A DNA stretch of 19,239 bases, taken from contig JAODNQ010000134.1 of NCBI GenBank assembly GCA_025464695.1, positions 1 to 19,239 on the forward strand. The letters are read 5' to 3'. The notes under the pieces are model-generated. The model worked only from the letters and a program-made list of their open reading frames with translations, was not told where the DNA came from and did no database searches. Origin of the DNA: Frankiales bacterium. Lineage in GTDB: Bacteria; Actinomycetota; Actinomycetes; Mycobacteriales; SCTD01. The translations under genes were made by a program, and so were the position numbers. Positions 1 through 7,645 of the stretch are shown one piece after another; the stretch's first letter is position 1, and every line of letters begins with the position of its first letter.

Positions 1-1011
1 ATCGCGCTGTCGAAGCTGCTCCAGGTCGCCCCGGACCTCGTCACGCTCGACGTCGAGATGCCGGAGCTGAACGGCCTGGAGACGCTCCGCGAGCTGCGCA
101 AGACCCACCCCCGGCTCCCGGTCATCATGTTCAGCACGCTCACCGAGCGCGGCGCGGCGGCCACTCTGGACGCCCTGACCGCCGGTGCCAGCGACTACGT
201 GTGCAAGCCCGCCAACGTCGGGAGCGTCCCCGAGGCGATCGCCGCGGTCCGCGAGCAGCTGATCCCGAAGATCAAGGCCCTCGTGCCGGGTGGCCGGCCT
301 CCGGTGCCCGCGCAGGCCCGGCCGCGCCTGCTGGCCGCCCCGGTCCGCCCGGGCGGGCCGCTGCCCTCGGGCCCCGCCCCCACCAGCCGGGTCGACGTCC
401 TCGCGATCGGCTCCTCGACGGGGGGACCGGACGCGCTCACGGCGCTGCTGCCGCTCCTGCCCGCGAACCTCCCGGTCCCGGTCGTCATCACGCAGCACAT
501 GCCCCCCGTCTTCACCCGCCTGTTCGCTCAGCGGCTGGACGCCAAGTGCCCGCTGTCGGTCAAGGAGGCGGAGGACGGCGACCGGCTCGAGGCCGGCCGC
601 GTCCTCGTCGCCCCTGGTGACCGGCACCTCGTCCTGGAGCGCCGTGGCGCCGCCGTCGTCGTCCGGCTGTCGGACGCCCCTGCCGAGAACTTCTGCCGCC
701 CCGCGGTCGACGTCATGTTCCGCAGCGTCGCCTCGCTCTACGGCGAGCACGTCCTCTCGGTCGTGCTCACCGGTATGGGCTCGGACGGCGCGCGCGGCAG
801 CGAGGTCGTCCGCACCGCCGGCGGCGAGGTCGTCGTGCAGGACCAGGCGACGTCCGTCGTGTGGGGCATGCCGGGCGCCGTCGTCGCCGCCGGCCAGGCC
901 CACCGTGTCCTGCCCCTGAAGGACGTCGCCCGCGACGTGCTCCAGGTCATCGCCCGCGGTCGCAGCGGTGCCCGTCCCGAGACCACCCCCCTGACAGGAG
1001 CCGGTCGATGA
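1..1011 (+). CDS. cheB: CheB, protein-glutamate methylesterase/glutaminase response regulator (5' partial)
   Basis: CheB removes methyl groups from, and deamidates, glutamate/glutamine side chains of chemoreceptors, and is activated by CheA phosphorylation. The reading frame is open from base 1, so the start lies outside; by comparison with E. coli CheB about 40 residues are missing. What remains is most of the receiver domain, with the phosphoacceptor Asp at window residue 17 in LDVEMPELNG and the conserved Lys in VCKPA. A proline-rich linker follows (about residues 95-130), then the methylesterase domain: nucleophile Ser in AIGSSTGGPDAL (window residue 139), His in VVITQHMPP (166) and Asp in LTGMGSDGARG (262). 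Spacing matches the E. coli S164/H190/D286 triad to within one residue. The stop TGA overlaps the cheR ATG (ATGA). Family assignment is secure. Confidence 0.96.
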   Translation: MALSKLLQVAPDLVTLDVEMPELNGLETLRELRKTHPRLPVIMFSTLTERGAAATLDALTAGASDYVCKPANVGSVPEAIAAVREQLIPKIKALVPGGRPPVPAQARPRLLAAPVRPGGPLPSGPAPTSRVDVLAIGSSTGGPDALTALLPLLPANLPVPVVITQHMPPVFTRLFAQRLDAKCPLSVKEAEDGDRLEAGRVLVAPGDRHLVLERRGAAVVVRLSDAPAENFCRPAVDVMFRSVASLYGEHVLSVVLTGMGSDGARGSEVVRTAGGEVVVQDQATSVVWGMPGAVVAAGQAHRVLPLKDVARDVLQVIARGRSGARPETTPLTGAGR

Positions 1012-1844
1012 GCGCGACCCTCACCACCTCCGACTTCGACTACATCCGCGACGTCGTCCGCAAGCAGAGCGCCATCGTGCTCGAGCCGGGCAAGGAGTAC
1101 CTCGTCGAGTCGCGGCTGCTGCCGCTGGCGCGCTCCACCGGCGAGGGCAGCATCGCGGCGATCGTCACGAAGATGCGCCGCGAGCCGAGCGGTCGGCTGA
1201 CGGCCCAGGTCGTCGACGCGATGACGACCAACGAGACGTCGTTCTACCGCGACCTCCACCCCTTCGACGCCCTGGCCAAGCACGTCGTCCCGGAGCTGCT
1301 CAGGACCCGGGCGGCCGAGCGCCGGCTCAGCATCTGGTGCGGCGCGTCGTCGTCGGGCCAGGAGCCGTACACGATCGCCATGGTGCTGCGCGACGCCCTC
1401 GCCGGGCACCCGGGCTGGACCACCAGCCTGCTCGCGACCGACCTGTCCGCGGAGATGCTCGAGCGGACGAAGGCTGCCCGCTACAGCCAGCTCGAGGTCA
1501 ACCGCGGCCTGCCGGTGACCATGCTGGTGAAGCACTTCGACAAGGTCGGCACCGAGTGGCAGGTCAAGCCCGAGCTGCGCTCGACGGTGCAGACCCGGCC
1601 GCTGAACCTCGCGACGCCCTTCCCGGCCATGGGCCCCTTCGACGTCGTGTTCCTGCGCAACGTCCTCATCTACTTCGACACGCCCACGAAGAAGGCCGTG
1701 CTCGAACGCGTGCGCCGGGTGCTCCGCCCCGGTGGCTACCTGTTCCTGGGTGGCGCGGAGACCACCTTGACCATCGACGACGCGTGGGAGCGCGTCGTCC
1801 TCGACCGCGCCACGGCCTACCGGCCGCGCACCCAGGAGAAGTGA
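1008..1844 (+). CDS. cheR: CheR, SAM-dependent chemoreceptor methyltransferase
   Basis: CheR methylates glutamates of chemoreceptors in the cytoplasm, opposing CheB. The protein has 278 residues, the usual length. The N-terminal helical domain (about 1-75) ends in AMTTNETSFYRD, the conserved NETxFFR-type motif. The Rossmann domain has a SAM-binding loop IWCGASSSGQEPYTIAM (109-125), a variant of the common W..GCSxGEEPYS; ATDLS (143-147); and FDVVFLRNVLIYFD (211-224), with late strands GGYLFLGGAETT. I chose the ATG at 1008 because AGGAG at 996-1000 lies 7 bases upstream and the ATG overlaps the cheB stop. The frame stays open upstream to 861, but that part only shadows cheB. The Cys-Gly-Ala-Ser version of the SAM loop is slightly unusual but keeps the acidic Glu. 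Confidence 0.95.
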   Translation: MSATLTTSDFDYIRDVVRKQSAIVLEPGKEYLVESRLLPLARSTGEGSIAAIVTKMRREPSGRLTAQVVDAMTTNETSFYRDLHPFDALAKHVVPELLRTRAAERRLSIWCGASSSGQEPYTIAMVLRDALAGHPGWTTSLLATDLSAEMLERTKAARYSQLEVNRGLPVTMLVKHFDKVGTEWQVKPELRSTVQTRPLNLATPFPAMGPFDVVFLRNVLIYFDTPTKKAVLERVRRVLRPGGYLFLGGAETTLTIDDAWERVVLDRATAYRPRTQEK

Positions 1845-1845
1845 C

Positions 1846-2319
1846 ATGACCGTAGACGCCAACCCGACGACCCTCGTGTCGGCCGCTGACATCACCAGCA
1901 TCGCCCAGGACGTCTGGTCGTCCTTCCTGTCGATGGAGCTCGAGCTGCACCCGCTCGGCCCCGAGGCGCCCGCCCTCGACGGCCGGACCATGACCGGCAC
2001 CGTTCACGTCTCCGGCGAGTGGCAGGGCTCGGTCTTCCTCGAGGTGCCGAGCGACCTCGCCCAGGCGTCCGCCGAGGCGATGTTCGCCGCCGACCCCGGC
2101 ACCCTGTCCGCCGACGAGGTGTGCGACGCGCTCGGTGAGCTCACGAACATGGTGGGCGGGAACATCAAGTCGCTGGTGCCCGGGCCCAGCAAGCTGTCCA
2201 TCCCCTCCGTCGCGGAGGGCGAGTCCTACACCGTCCGGGTCCCCGGTGCGGTGCTCGTCGAGCGGGTCGCGCTGGTCTGCGCGGCCGGCCCCCTGCACAT
2301 CAGCGTCTGGAAGGTGTGA
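1846..2319 (+). CDS. cheX: CheX-type CheY-P phosphatase
   Basis: This 157-residue protein fits the CheX/CheC family, which speeds dephosphorylation of CheY-P and takes the place of CheZ. The diagnostic ExxN pair is at Glu98 and Asn101 in DALGELTNMVGGNIK (94-108), with Gly105 and Lys108 also kept. In characterised members the Glu contacts the CheY Lys and the Asn positions the attacking water. A beta-rich segment before the helix (GTVHVSGEWQGSVFLEVP) and a C-terminal hairpin (ALVCAAGPLHISVWKV) fit the family fold. There is one ExxN motif, as in CheX, rather than the two of CheC. The ATG lies 1 base after the cheR stop, with AGGAGA at 1834-1839. The next gene starts at or just after its stop, so the phosphatase and its CheY target are probably made together. 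Specificity for this CheY is inferred. Confidence 0.82.
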   Translation: MTVDANPTTLVSAADITSIAQDVWSSFLSMELELHPLGPEAPALDGRTMTGTVHVSGEWQGSVFLEVPSDLAQASAEAMFAADPGTLSADEVCDALGELTNMVGGNIKSLVPGPSKLSIPSVAEGESYTVRVPGAVLVERVALVCAAGPLHISVWKV

Positions 2320-2321
2320 CC

Positions 2322-2687
2322 GTGAAGATCCTCATCGTCGACGACAGCAAGGCCATGCGCATGATCGTCACGCGCACGCTGCGTCAGGCCGGTTTCGGCG
2401 ACCACGACTTCGTCGAGGCCGAGAACGGCGCCGACGGTCTGGCGAAGACCCTCGCCGGGAGCCCCGACCTCGTGCTGTCGGACTGGAACATGCCGGAGAT
2501 GAGCGGGATCGAGTTCCTGCAGGCGCTGCGCGCCCAGGACAACCCGGTCCGGTTCGGGTTCGTGACGTCGGAGTCGACCGACGCGATGCGCGAGCTGGCC
2601 ACCGCGTCGGGCGCGCTGTTCCTCATCGCCAAGCCGTTCACCGCCGACACCTTCGCCGAGGCGCTCGGCGGCGTCCTCGTCGGATGA
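2322..2687 (+). CDS. cheY: CheY-like single-domain response regulator
   Basis: A stand-alone receiver domain of 121 residues with no output domain. Residues are numbered from GTG 2322: acidic pair Asp7-Asp8 (ILIVDDSKAMR), phosphoacceptor Asp54 in LVLSDWNMPEMSG (the SDWNMP core matches E. coli CheY), switch Thr82 in GFVTSEST and Lys104 in LIAKPF. The position three before Lys, Tyr106 in E. coli CheY, is Leu, with Phe just before it. Two GTG starts are possible. GTG 2316 overlaps the cheX stop as GTGA but leaves GGAAGG (2309-2314) only 1 base away; GTG 2322 leaves 7 bases and gives the typical N-terminus (M)KILIVDD, so I chose 2322. It probably carries the signal from CheA to the flagellar switch. 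The partner kinase is outside the window, so its role could also be that of a phosphate sink. Confidence 0.9.
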   Translation: MKILIVDDSKAMRMIVTRTLRQAGFGDHDFVEAENGADGLAKTLAGSPDLVLSDWNMPEMSGIEFLQALRAQDNPVRFGFVTSESTDAMRELATASGALFLIAKPFTADTFAEALGGVLVG

Positions 2688-3214
2688 GCACCGAGGTGGT
2701 CGAGCCCGCGGTCGCGCAGGACGGTCTCGTGGAGGCCGTCCTGCCGTCGGCGAGCGACGTCCGCGGGCTGCTCAACGGGCTGTTCGACCGCTCGGTGACC
2801 GTGCACCAGGAGCCCGCGCCGGTGCTGCCGGGCCGCGGCGTCCACGTCGTCGGCAGCTACGTCGAGGACACCGGCCGCACCCGCGGCCTGATCCTGTGCG
2901 ACCTCACCCTGGGCTGCGTGCTCGGTGCCGCCCTGGCGCTGGTGCCGATGCCCAAGGTGCAGGAGGCGCTCGACGCCGGTGCGGTGCCGCAGGACCTCGC
3001 GGACAACACGCAGGAGGTGCTCAACGTCGCGGCGTCGCTGTTCAACGACGCCGAGGCGCACCTCAAGCTGAAGGCCGTGCAGGTGGCGCCGGAGCCGGTG
3101 ACGGAGGACGTCGTGGAGCTGCTGCGGGCCCACCCGCACCGCAGCGACCTCACCGTCGAGGTGCCGGGCTACGGCACCGGCGTCCTGGTGCTGCTGCTGG
3201 CGCAGCCCGAGTAG
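2684..3214 (+). CDS. Divergent CheX/CheC-like protein, last gene of the chemotaxis operon
   Basis: A 176-residue protein with no clear-cut family signature by eye. The segment DNTQEVLNVAASLFND (107-122) has an ExxN pair (Glu111, Asn114) inside a predicted helix. It follows a beta-rich stretch with GSYVEDTGRTRGLILCDLTLG and precedes a beta hairpin ending in TGVLVLLLAQPE. This order of elements matches CheX/CheC phosphatases and the CheX-like gene two places upstream, but the glycines after Asn in that protein (NMVGG) are replaced by NVAAS. The ATG at 2684 overlaps the cheY stop (ATGA) and has no good ribosome binding site, so translational coupling to cheY is likely. It could be a second CheY-P phosphatase, a non-catalytic CheY-binding relative, or a flagellar accessory protein. 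The existence of the gene is well supported; its function is inferred. Confidence 0.72.
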   Translation: MSTEVVEPAVAQDGLVEAVLPSASDVRGLLNGLFDRSVTVHQEPAPVLPGRGVHVVGSYVEDTGRTRGLILCDLTLGCVLGAALALVPMPKVQEALDAGAVPQDLADNTQEVLNVAASLFNDAEAHLKLKAVQVAPEPVTEDVVELLRAHPHRSDLTVEVPGYGTGVLVLLLAQPE

Positions 3215-3229
3215 ACCGGGGCGGCCCGC

Positions 3230-5599
3230 TCAGTCGTGCGGGGCCGGCTCCCGGCCCGGGGGCTGCGTGGGACGGGGCAGCAGCGGGGTGCGCGGCACCA
3301 GCGGCTGCGTGACCGGCGCCCCGCCCCGCACCTCCACCCGCTGCCCGCACAGCAGCAGCGGCAGGACGGCGTCCTCGGCGGCGTCCGGGAGGCTGCAGGT
3401 GACGGCGTCGTGGGTGACCTCGACGTGCAGGCGCACTCCCTGCCGGCGCAGCCGGAAGGCCAGCCGGTCGATGCCCTCGGGCAGCTGCGGGTCGAAGCCC
3501 AGCAGCTCGGCGTGCTCGCGCAGGCCGCCGAAGCCCTCGACCAGGGTCGACCAGGCGCCGGCCAGCGAGGCCATGTGCAGGCCGTCGCGGCTGTTGCCGT
3601 GCAGGTCGCGCAGGTCCACGAGTGCGGCCTCGTGCGCGTAGTCGTGGGCCAGCTCGAGGTGGCCCACCTCCGCGCACATGACCGACTGGCTGCACGCCGA
3701 CAGCGACGAGTCGCGGACGGTGATCCGCTCGTAGTAGTCGACGTTGCGGGCCTTCTGCTCGGCGGTGAACACGTCGGGGAACCACTGCATCGCCAGCACG
3801 AGGTCGGCCTGCTTGCAGACCTGCTTGCGGTAGAGTTGGACGTACGGCGCGTGCAGCAGCAGCGGGTACCGGTCGCGGAACGCCTCGAAGTCCCAGGCGC
3901 CGTAGCGGGTGAAGCCCTCCGACTGCGGGTGCACCCCCAGCTCCTCGTCGTAGGGCAGGTGGACGGCGTCCGCGGCCGCCAGCCAGCGCGACACCTCCTC
4001 CTCGCTCACGCCGTGCTCCGCCGCGAGGTCGGGGTGCCGGCGGCAGGAGGCGGCGGCGAGGCGCAGGTTCCGAGCGCCCATGAGGTTGGTGAAGACGTTG
4101 TCGTCGGCGACCGCGCTGTACTCGTCCGGCCCCGTCACGCCGTCGACGTGCCAGGCACCCGACCGGTCGTGGTGGCCGAGGGACGCCCACAGCCGGGCGG
4201 TCTGCACGAGCATCCCGAGCCCGGCCTCCCGCTCGAGGGTGTCGTCGCCCGTGATGACCCGGTACCGCTCGACCGCGCTGGCGATGACCGCGTTGACGTG
4301 GAAGGCGGCGGTGCCGGCCGGCCAGTAGGCCGAGCACTCCTGACCCCGGATGGTGCGCCAGGGGAAGGTCGCGCCGTCCAGGCCCAGGACCTGTGCCCGC
4401 TGGCAGGCGAGGTCGAGGGTGGCGGCCCGCCAGCGCAGGGCGTCGGCCGCGGCCGACGGCAGGGCGTACATGAGCACGGGGAGCACGTAGCCCTCGGTGT
4501 CCCAGAAGGCGTGGCCGTCGTAGCCGGGACCCGTGAGCCCCTTGGCCGGCAGGGCGCGGCCCTCCGCCCGGGCGCCCGACTGGAGCACGTGGAACAGCCC
4601 GAAGCGGACCGCCTGCTGCAGGACGGGGTCGCCCTCGACCTCGACGTCGGCGTCGGCCCAGAAGCGGTCGAGGTAGGCGCGCTGCCCGGCGAGGAGGCCG
4701 TCCCAGCCCTCGTAGCGCGCGCCGGTCAGCGCGGCCGCGACCTGGTCCCGCACGGCCTCCTTGGACCGCGCCGACGACCACCCGTACGCCAGGTACTTGA
4801 CCACCCGCAGGACCTCGCCGGGCTGCAGCACGCAGGTGACGGTGGTGCGGGCCCAGTTCGGCCGCGCGTCGGTCTCCTCCTCGGAGCGTCCCGGGACGGT
4901 GACCTCGTGGTCCATGCCCGCGGCCATGACCAGGCCGCTGTTGCGGGTGCGGTGCACCAGCAGGACGCCGTTCTGCTCGACGTCCTGCATGAGCGGCTCG
5001 AGGGGGTCGACGAGGGCCGCGGCGACGCGCGGGTCGCCGGACTGGTCGGGCACCTGCTCGTTCGCCACCAGCTCCGACTGCACGATGACGCGCATGCGGT
5101 CGACTGCCTCGACCTCGTAGCAGACCGCCGCCACGGCGCGGTGCTCCAGGGACACCAGCCGGGTGGAGCGCACGAGGGCGCGCGTCCCGGCGGGCGAGGT
5201 CCAGTCGGCGGTGCGGGTCAGGGTGCCGGCCCGCAGGTCGAGCACCCGCTCGTGGGCGTGCAGCGTGCCGTAGCGGACGTCGAACGGCTCGTCGTCGACG
5301 GTCAGCCGCAGCAGCTTGCCGTTGGTGACGTTGACGACCGTCTGGCCGTCCTCGGGGTAGCCGAAGCCGGACTCCGCGTAGGGGAGGGGCCGCTCCTCGT
5401 AGAAGGAGTTCAGGTAGGTGCCGGGGATGCCGTAGGGCTCGCCCTCGTCGAGGTTGCCCCGCAGCCCGATGTGGCCGTTCGAGAGCGCGAACACCGACTC
5501 GTTCTGCGCCAGCCGGGCCAGGTCGAGCGACGGCTCGCGCACGCTCCACGGCTCGACCGGCAGCACCGGGGCGGGCAGCCGGGTGGGCGAGCGCGTCAC
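3230..5599 (-). CDS. Glycoside hydrolase family 65 disaccharide phosphorylase
   Basis: A 789-residue cytoplasmic enzyme of GH65, the family of maltose, trehalose, kojibiose and nigerose phosphorylases. These inverting enzymes split an alpha-glucobiose with phosphate to give glucose and beta-glucose-1-phosphate. The N-terminal beta-sandwich (about 10-300) starts with [20 protein letters not shown]. The (alpha/alpha)6 catalytic barrel shows [11 protein letters not shown] (361-371), the acid Glu493 in [36 protein letters not shown] (split here at 590-611) and [15 protein letters not shown] (667-681), which includes the phosphate-site region. A small C-terminal beta domain ends in a proline-rich tail. 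The start GTG overlaps the stop of the HAD gene (GTGA), so the two are coupled. From memory, M. tuberculosis Rv3401 is a close match in size and pairing. The substrate cannot be read from sequence: trehalose, maltose, kojibiose and nigerose are all possible. Confidence 0.92.
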   Translation of the reverse strand: MTRSPTRLPAPVLPVEPWSVREPSLDLARLAQNESVFALSNGHIGLRGNLDEGEPYGIPGTYLNSFYEERPLPYAESGFGYPEDGQTVVNVTNGKLLRLTVDDEPFDVRYGTLHAHERVLDLRAGTLTRTADWTSPAGTRALVRSTRLVSLEHRAVAAVCYEVEAVDRMRVIVQSELVANEQVPDQSGDPRVAAALVDPLEPLMQDVEQNGVLLVHRTRNSGLVMAAGMDHEVTVPGRSEEETDARPNWARTTVTCVLQPGEVLRVVKYLAYGWSSARSKEAVRDQVAAALTGARYEGWDGLLAGQRAYLDRFWADADVEVEGDPVLQQAVRFGLFHVLQSGARAEGRALPAKGLTGPGYDGHAFWDTEGYVLPVLMYALPSAAADALRWRAATLDLACQRAQVLGLDGATFPWRTIRGQECSAYWPAGTAAFHVNAVIASAVERYRVITGDDTLEREAGLGMLVQTARLWASLGHHDRSGAWHVDGVTGPDEYSAVADDNVFTNLMGARNLRLAAASCRRHPDLAAEHGVSEEEVSRWLAAADAVHLPYDEELGVHPQSEGFTRYGAWDFEAFRDRYPLLLHAPYVQLYRKQVCKQADLVLAMQWFPDVFTAEQKARNVDYYERITVRDSSLSACSQSVMCAEVGHLELAHDYAHEAALVDLRDLHGNSRDGLHMASLAGAWSTLVEGFGGLREHAELLGFDPQLPEGIDRLAFRLRRQGVRLHVEVTHDAVTCSLPDAAEDAVLPLLLCGQRVEVRGGAPVTQPLVPRTPLLPRPTQPPGREPAPHD
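3241..3257. terminator. GC-rich hairpin just past the chemotaxis operon, possible terminator
   Basis: A 7-base arm GGGCCGG (3241-3247), a CTC loop and CCGGCCC (3251-3257) form a perfect stem 26 bases after the last chemotaxis gene. The hairpin lies inside the final codons of the convergent GH65 gene, and only 15 bases separate the two stops. No T-run follows, which is common for actinobacterial terminators, but a stem this short in such GC-rich DNA can also occur by chance. Confidence 0.35.
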
Positions 5600-6321
5600 A
5601 GCAGCTCCGCCAGGTCCTGCACCACGACGTCGGCGCCGTGCTCCCGCAGCGCGTCGGCGTGCTTCACCCGGTCGACCCCGACGACGTGGCCGAACCGTCC
5701 GGCCCGCCCTGCCTCCACGCCCGCGAGGGCGTCCTCGAAGACGGCCGCCTGCGACGGTGCGACGCCCAGCAGCTCCGCCCCGCGCAGGAACGCGTCCGGG
5801 GCCGGCTTGCCGCGCAGGCCCTCCGACCGCACGGTCACGCCGTCGACGCGCACCTCGACGAACGGCGCGAGGCCCGTCACCTCCAGGACCTGCTGGGTGT
5901 TGGCGCTGCTCGACACGACCGCGCGACGCAGCCCGGCGTCGGCGCAGGCCTGCAGGTACCGGCGGCTGCCCTCGTAGACCTCGACGCCGTCCTCGGCGAT
6001 GCGGCGCAGCAGGAGCTCGTTCTTGCGGTTGCCGAGCCCGTGGACGGTGGGAGCGTCCGGCGGGTCGTCCGGCGTGCCCTCGGGCAGGACGATGCCCCGG
6101 CTGGCGAGGAAGTCGCGCACGCCGTCCTCGCGGGCCTTGCCGTCGACGTGGCTGTTGTAGTCGGCGACCGGGTCGAAGGGCGTGAAGCCCTCGCCGTCGC
6201 GGCCGCGCAGGAAGGCGTCGAACGTCTCGGTCCAGGCCTTGTCGTGGACGGCGGCGGTGTCGGTGAGGACGCCGTCGAGGTCGAACAGGCACGCGGTCAC
6301 GCCGTCGGGCAGGCCGAGCAC
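5596..6321 (-). CDS. HAD-family hydrolase, beta-phosphoglucomutase-like
   Basis: A 241-residue HAD enzyme of the beta-phosphoglucomutase type, expected to turn beta-glucose-1-phosphate into glucose-6-phosphate. Motif I is [10 protein letters not shown] with nucleophile Asp14 and acid/base Asp16, followed by the HDKAW stretch of this group. A helical cap domain covers about 20-105 and includes [17 protein letters not shown] and [13 protein letters not shown]. Motif II is AVVSSSAN (Ser137), motif [12 protein letters not shown] (Lys172) and motif [10 protein letters not shown] (Glu196, Asp197). Asp16 is kept, which separates true mutases and phosphatases from dehalogenases. I chose GTG 6321 because GGAG lies 5 bases upstream; GTG 6300 is an alternative start 7 codons later. 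It starts 20 bases after the glbO stop and overlaps the GH65 start, so it most likely uses the GH65 product. A phosphatase role, such as on trehalose-6-phosphate, is less likely. Confidence 0.9.
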   Translation of the reverse strand: MLGLPDGVTACLFDLDGVLTDTAAVHDKAWTETFDAFLRGRDGEGFTPFDPVADYNSHVDGKAREDGVRDFLASRGIVLPEGTPDDPPDAPTVHGLGNRKNELLLRRIAEDGVEVYEGSRRYLQACADAGLRRAVVSSSANTQQVLEVTGLAPFVEVRVDGVTVRSEGLRGKPAPDAFLRGAELLGVAPSQAAVFEDALAGVEAGRAGRFGHVVGVDRVKHADALREHGADVVVQDLAELL

Positions 6322-6341
6322 GGGGTCTCCAGGGGTCGGGT

Positions 6342-6713
6342 CTAGCGCGGCACGTTCACGAGCGTGTGTGCTGCCCGCTCCAGGTGGTCCCAGACCGCGG
6401 CCCGGTGCTCGTCGCTGATCTCGAGGCGGGCGACGGCCGCCAGCATGAGGCGCAGCCAGGCGTCGCGCTCGCGCTCGCCGATCTGCCAGGTGACGTGGCG
6501 CATGCGCAGCCGGGGGTGGCCGCGCTCGTCGCTGTAGGTCGTCGGACCGCCCCAGTACTGCTCGAGGAACATCCGCAGCCGGTCGCGGGCCGCCTGCAGG
6601 TCGCCCTCCGGGTAGAGCGGGCGCAGCACCGGGTCGGTCTCGACGCCGTCGTAGAACGCGTCGACGAGCTGCCGGAAGACGGGCTCGCCGCCGACCTCCT
6701 CGTACAGGCTCAT
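6342..6713 (-). CDS. glbO: Group II truncated haemoglobin (GlbO)
   Basis: A 123-residue haem protein of the truncated haemoglobin O type. Residues typical of mycobacterial GlbO are in place: Tyr21 (B10) in AFYDGV, Tyr34 (CD1) in RPLYPEGD, the segment [19 protein letters not shown] ending in proximal His73 (F8), and Trp86 (G8) in RDAWLRLML. The family binds oxygen and reacts with nitric oxide and peroxides. In mycobacteria it has been linked to the membrane and to respiration. The ATG overlaps the stop of the mscS-like gene (ATGA). It is fourth in a six-gene unit, and 20 bases separate it from the HAD gene. The protein is full length, and its electron donor is not evident here. Confidence 0.95.
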   Translation of the reverse strand: MSLYEEVGGEPVFRQLVDAFYDGVETDPVLRPLYPEGDLQAARDRLRMFLEQYWGGPTTYSDERGHPRLRMRHVTWQIGERERDAWLRLMLAAVARLEISDEHRAAVWDHLERAAHTLVNVPR

Positions 6714-7645
6714 GCGGCCGCCTCCGGGGGAGCGAGGGTCTGCACCTGCCGCTGAGGCACCGCGATCGACACGCCCGCGGCGTCGAAGGCGGCCTTCAGC
6801 CGCTCCCGGAGCTCGCGCTGCACGTCCCACTGCGCCAGCGGCACGGTCTTGACGACGAGCCGCAGCACGACGCCGTCGGCCGACAGCGACTCCACGCCCC
6901 ACACCTCCGGCTCCTCCAGCACGCGCTCCTGCCACTCGGGGTCGCGCCAGAGGTCGTCGGCGACCTGCTTGACCAGGGTCCTGACCGCCGAGACGTCCGA
7001 CGTCCACGACACCGGCAGGTCGATCAGCGCCCGCGACCAGGCCTGGCTCATGTTGCCGACCCGCAGCACCTCACCGTTGCGGACGTACCAGACCGTGCCG
7101 TCGACGCTGCGGCAGCGCGTGGTGCGCAGCCCGACCGCCTCGACCGTGCCGCTCGCCTCGCCCAGGTCGACGACGTCGCCGACGCCGAACTGGTCCTCGA
7201 GGATGAGGAACGTCCCGGTGAGCACGTCCTTGACGAGGGTCTGGGCGCCGAAGCCCAGGGCGACGCCGACGATGCCCGCCGACGCCAGGACGGGGCCCAG
7301 GTCGAGCCCGAGCTCGGACAGCACCATCGCGCCCGCGACGACGAGCACGACCGCGGAGCCGGTGCTGCGCAGGACCGAGCCGAGCGTCTCGGCCCGCTGC
7401 CGCCGGCGCTCGGTCAGCAGCGGGCCGGACTCGACGCCCAGCCGGTCCGCCAACCGGTCCGCCAGCGGTCGCAGCACCACCGGGGTGCGCCCGTCCACGG
7501 CTCCCCGGACCGTGCGGGCCACCAGACGGTGCAGCAGCGCCCGGACCACGACGGCCAGGACCACGATGAGCAGGATCCGCAGGGACGTGGTCACCGCCTC
7601 GTCGCCGTACCTCTGCACGGCGTCGCGGAACACCCCCGCCCTCAC
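6710..7645 (-). CDS. MscS-family small-conductance mechanosensitive channel
   Basis: A 311-residue inner-membrane channel that should open under membrane tension during osmotic downshock. I see helices at about 20-40 ([18 protein letters not shown]), 94-112 ([19 protein letters not shown]) and the pore-lining segment 116-150 with the family motif [17 protein letters not shown], then the beta domain motif [12 protein letters not shown] and [16 protein letters not shown] cytoplasmic alpha/beta domain follows to about 300. The core matches MscS/YggB with three helices and no extra N-terminal helices. GTG 7645 overlaps the stop of the peptidase gene (GTGA); a second GTG four codons later (7633) is an alternative start. 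The partner genes give no specific hint of function beyond sharing the transcript. Confidence 0.92.
   Translation of the reverse strand: MRAGVFRDAVQRYGDEAVTTSLRILLIVVLAVVVRALLHRLVARTVRGAVDGRTPVVLRPLADRLADRLGVESGPLLTERRRQRAETLGSVLRSTGSAVVLVVAGAMVLSELGLDLGPVLASAGIVGVALGFGAQTLVKDVLTGTFLILEDQFGVGDVVDLGEASGTVEAVGLRTTRCRSVDGTVWYVRNGEVLRVGNMSQAWSRALIDLPVSWTSDVSAVRTLVKQVADDLWRDPEWQERVLEEPEVWGVESLSADGVVLRLVVKTVPLAQWDVQRELRERLKAAFDAAGVSIAVPQRQVQTLAPPEAAA

Noticed and set aside
861..1007. 49-residue N-terminal extension of CheR
   Set aside because: It lies inside cheB in another frame, is Arg/Pro-rich, and a good ribosome binding site precedes the ATG at 1008.
738..2000. Open frame of 420 codons on the minus strand opposite cheB and cheR
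   Set aside because: It is a shadow of well-supported chemotaxis genes.
2135..2683. 183-residue upstream extension of the divergent CheX-like gene
   Set aside because: It overlaps cheX and all of cheY in a shadow frame; the ATGA overlap at 2684 is the natural start.
3236..5977. Open frame of 913 codons on the plus strand opposite GH65
   Set aside because: It is antisense to a gene with clear catalytic motifs. Its product is low-complexity text rich in Val, Gly, Arg, Ala and Gln, typical of high-GC shadow frames.
3230..6292. HAD-GH65 fusion protein read as one frame
   Set aside because: The GH65 frame is open upstream, but the HAD motifs are in a different frame that ends with a stop overlapping the GH65 GTG, so these are two genes.
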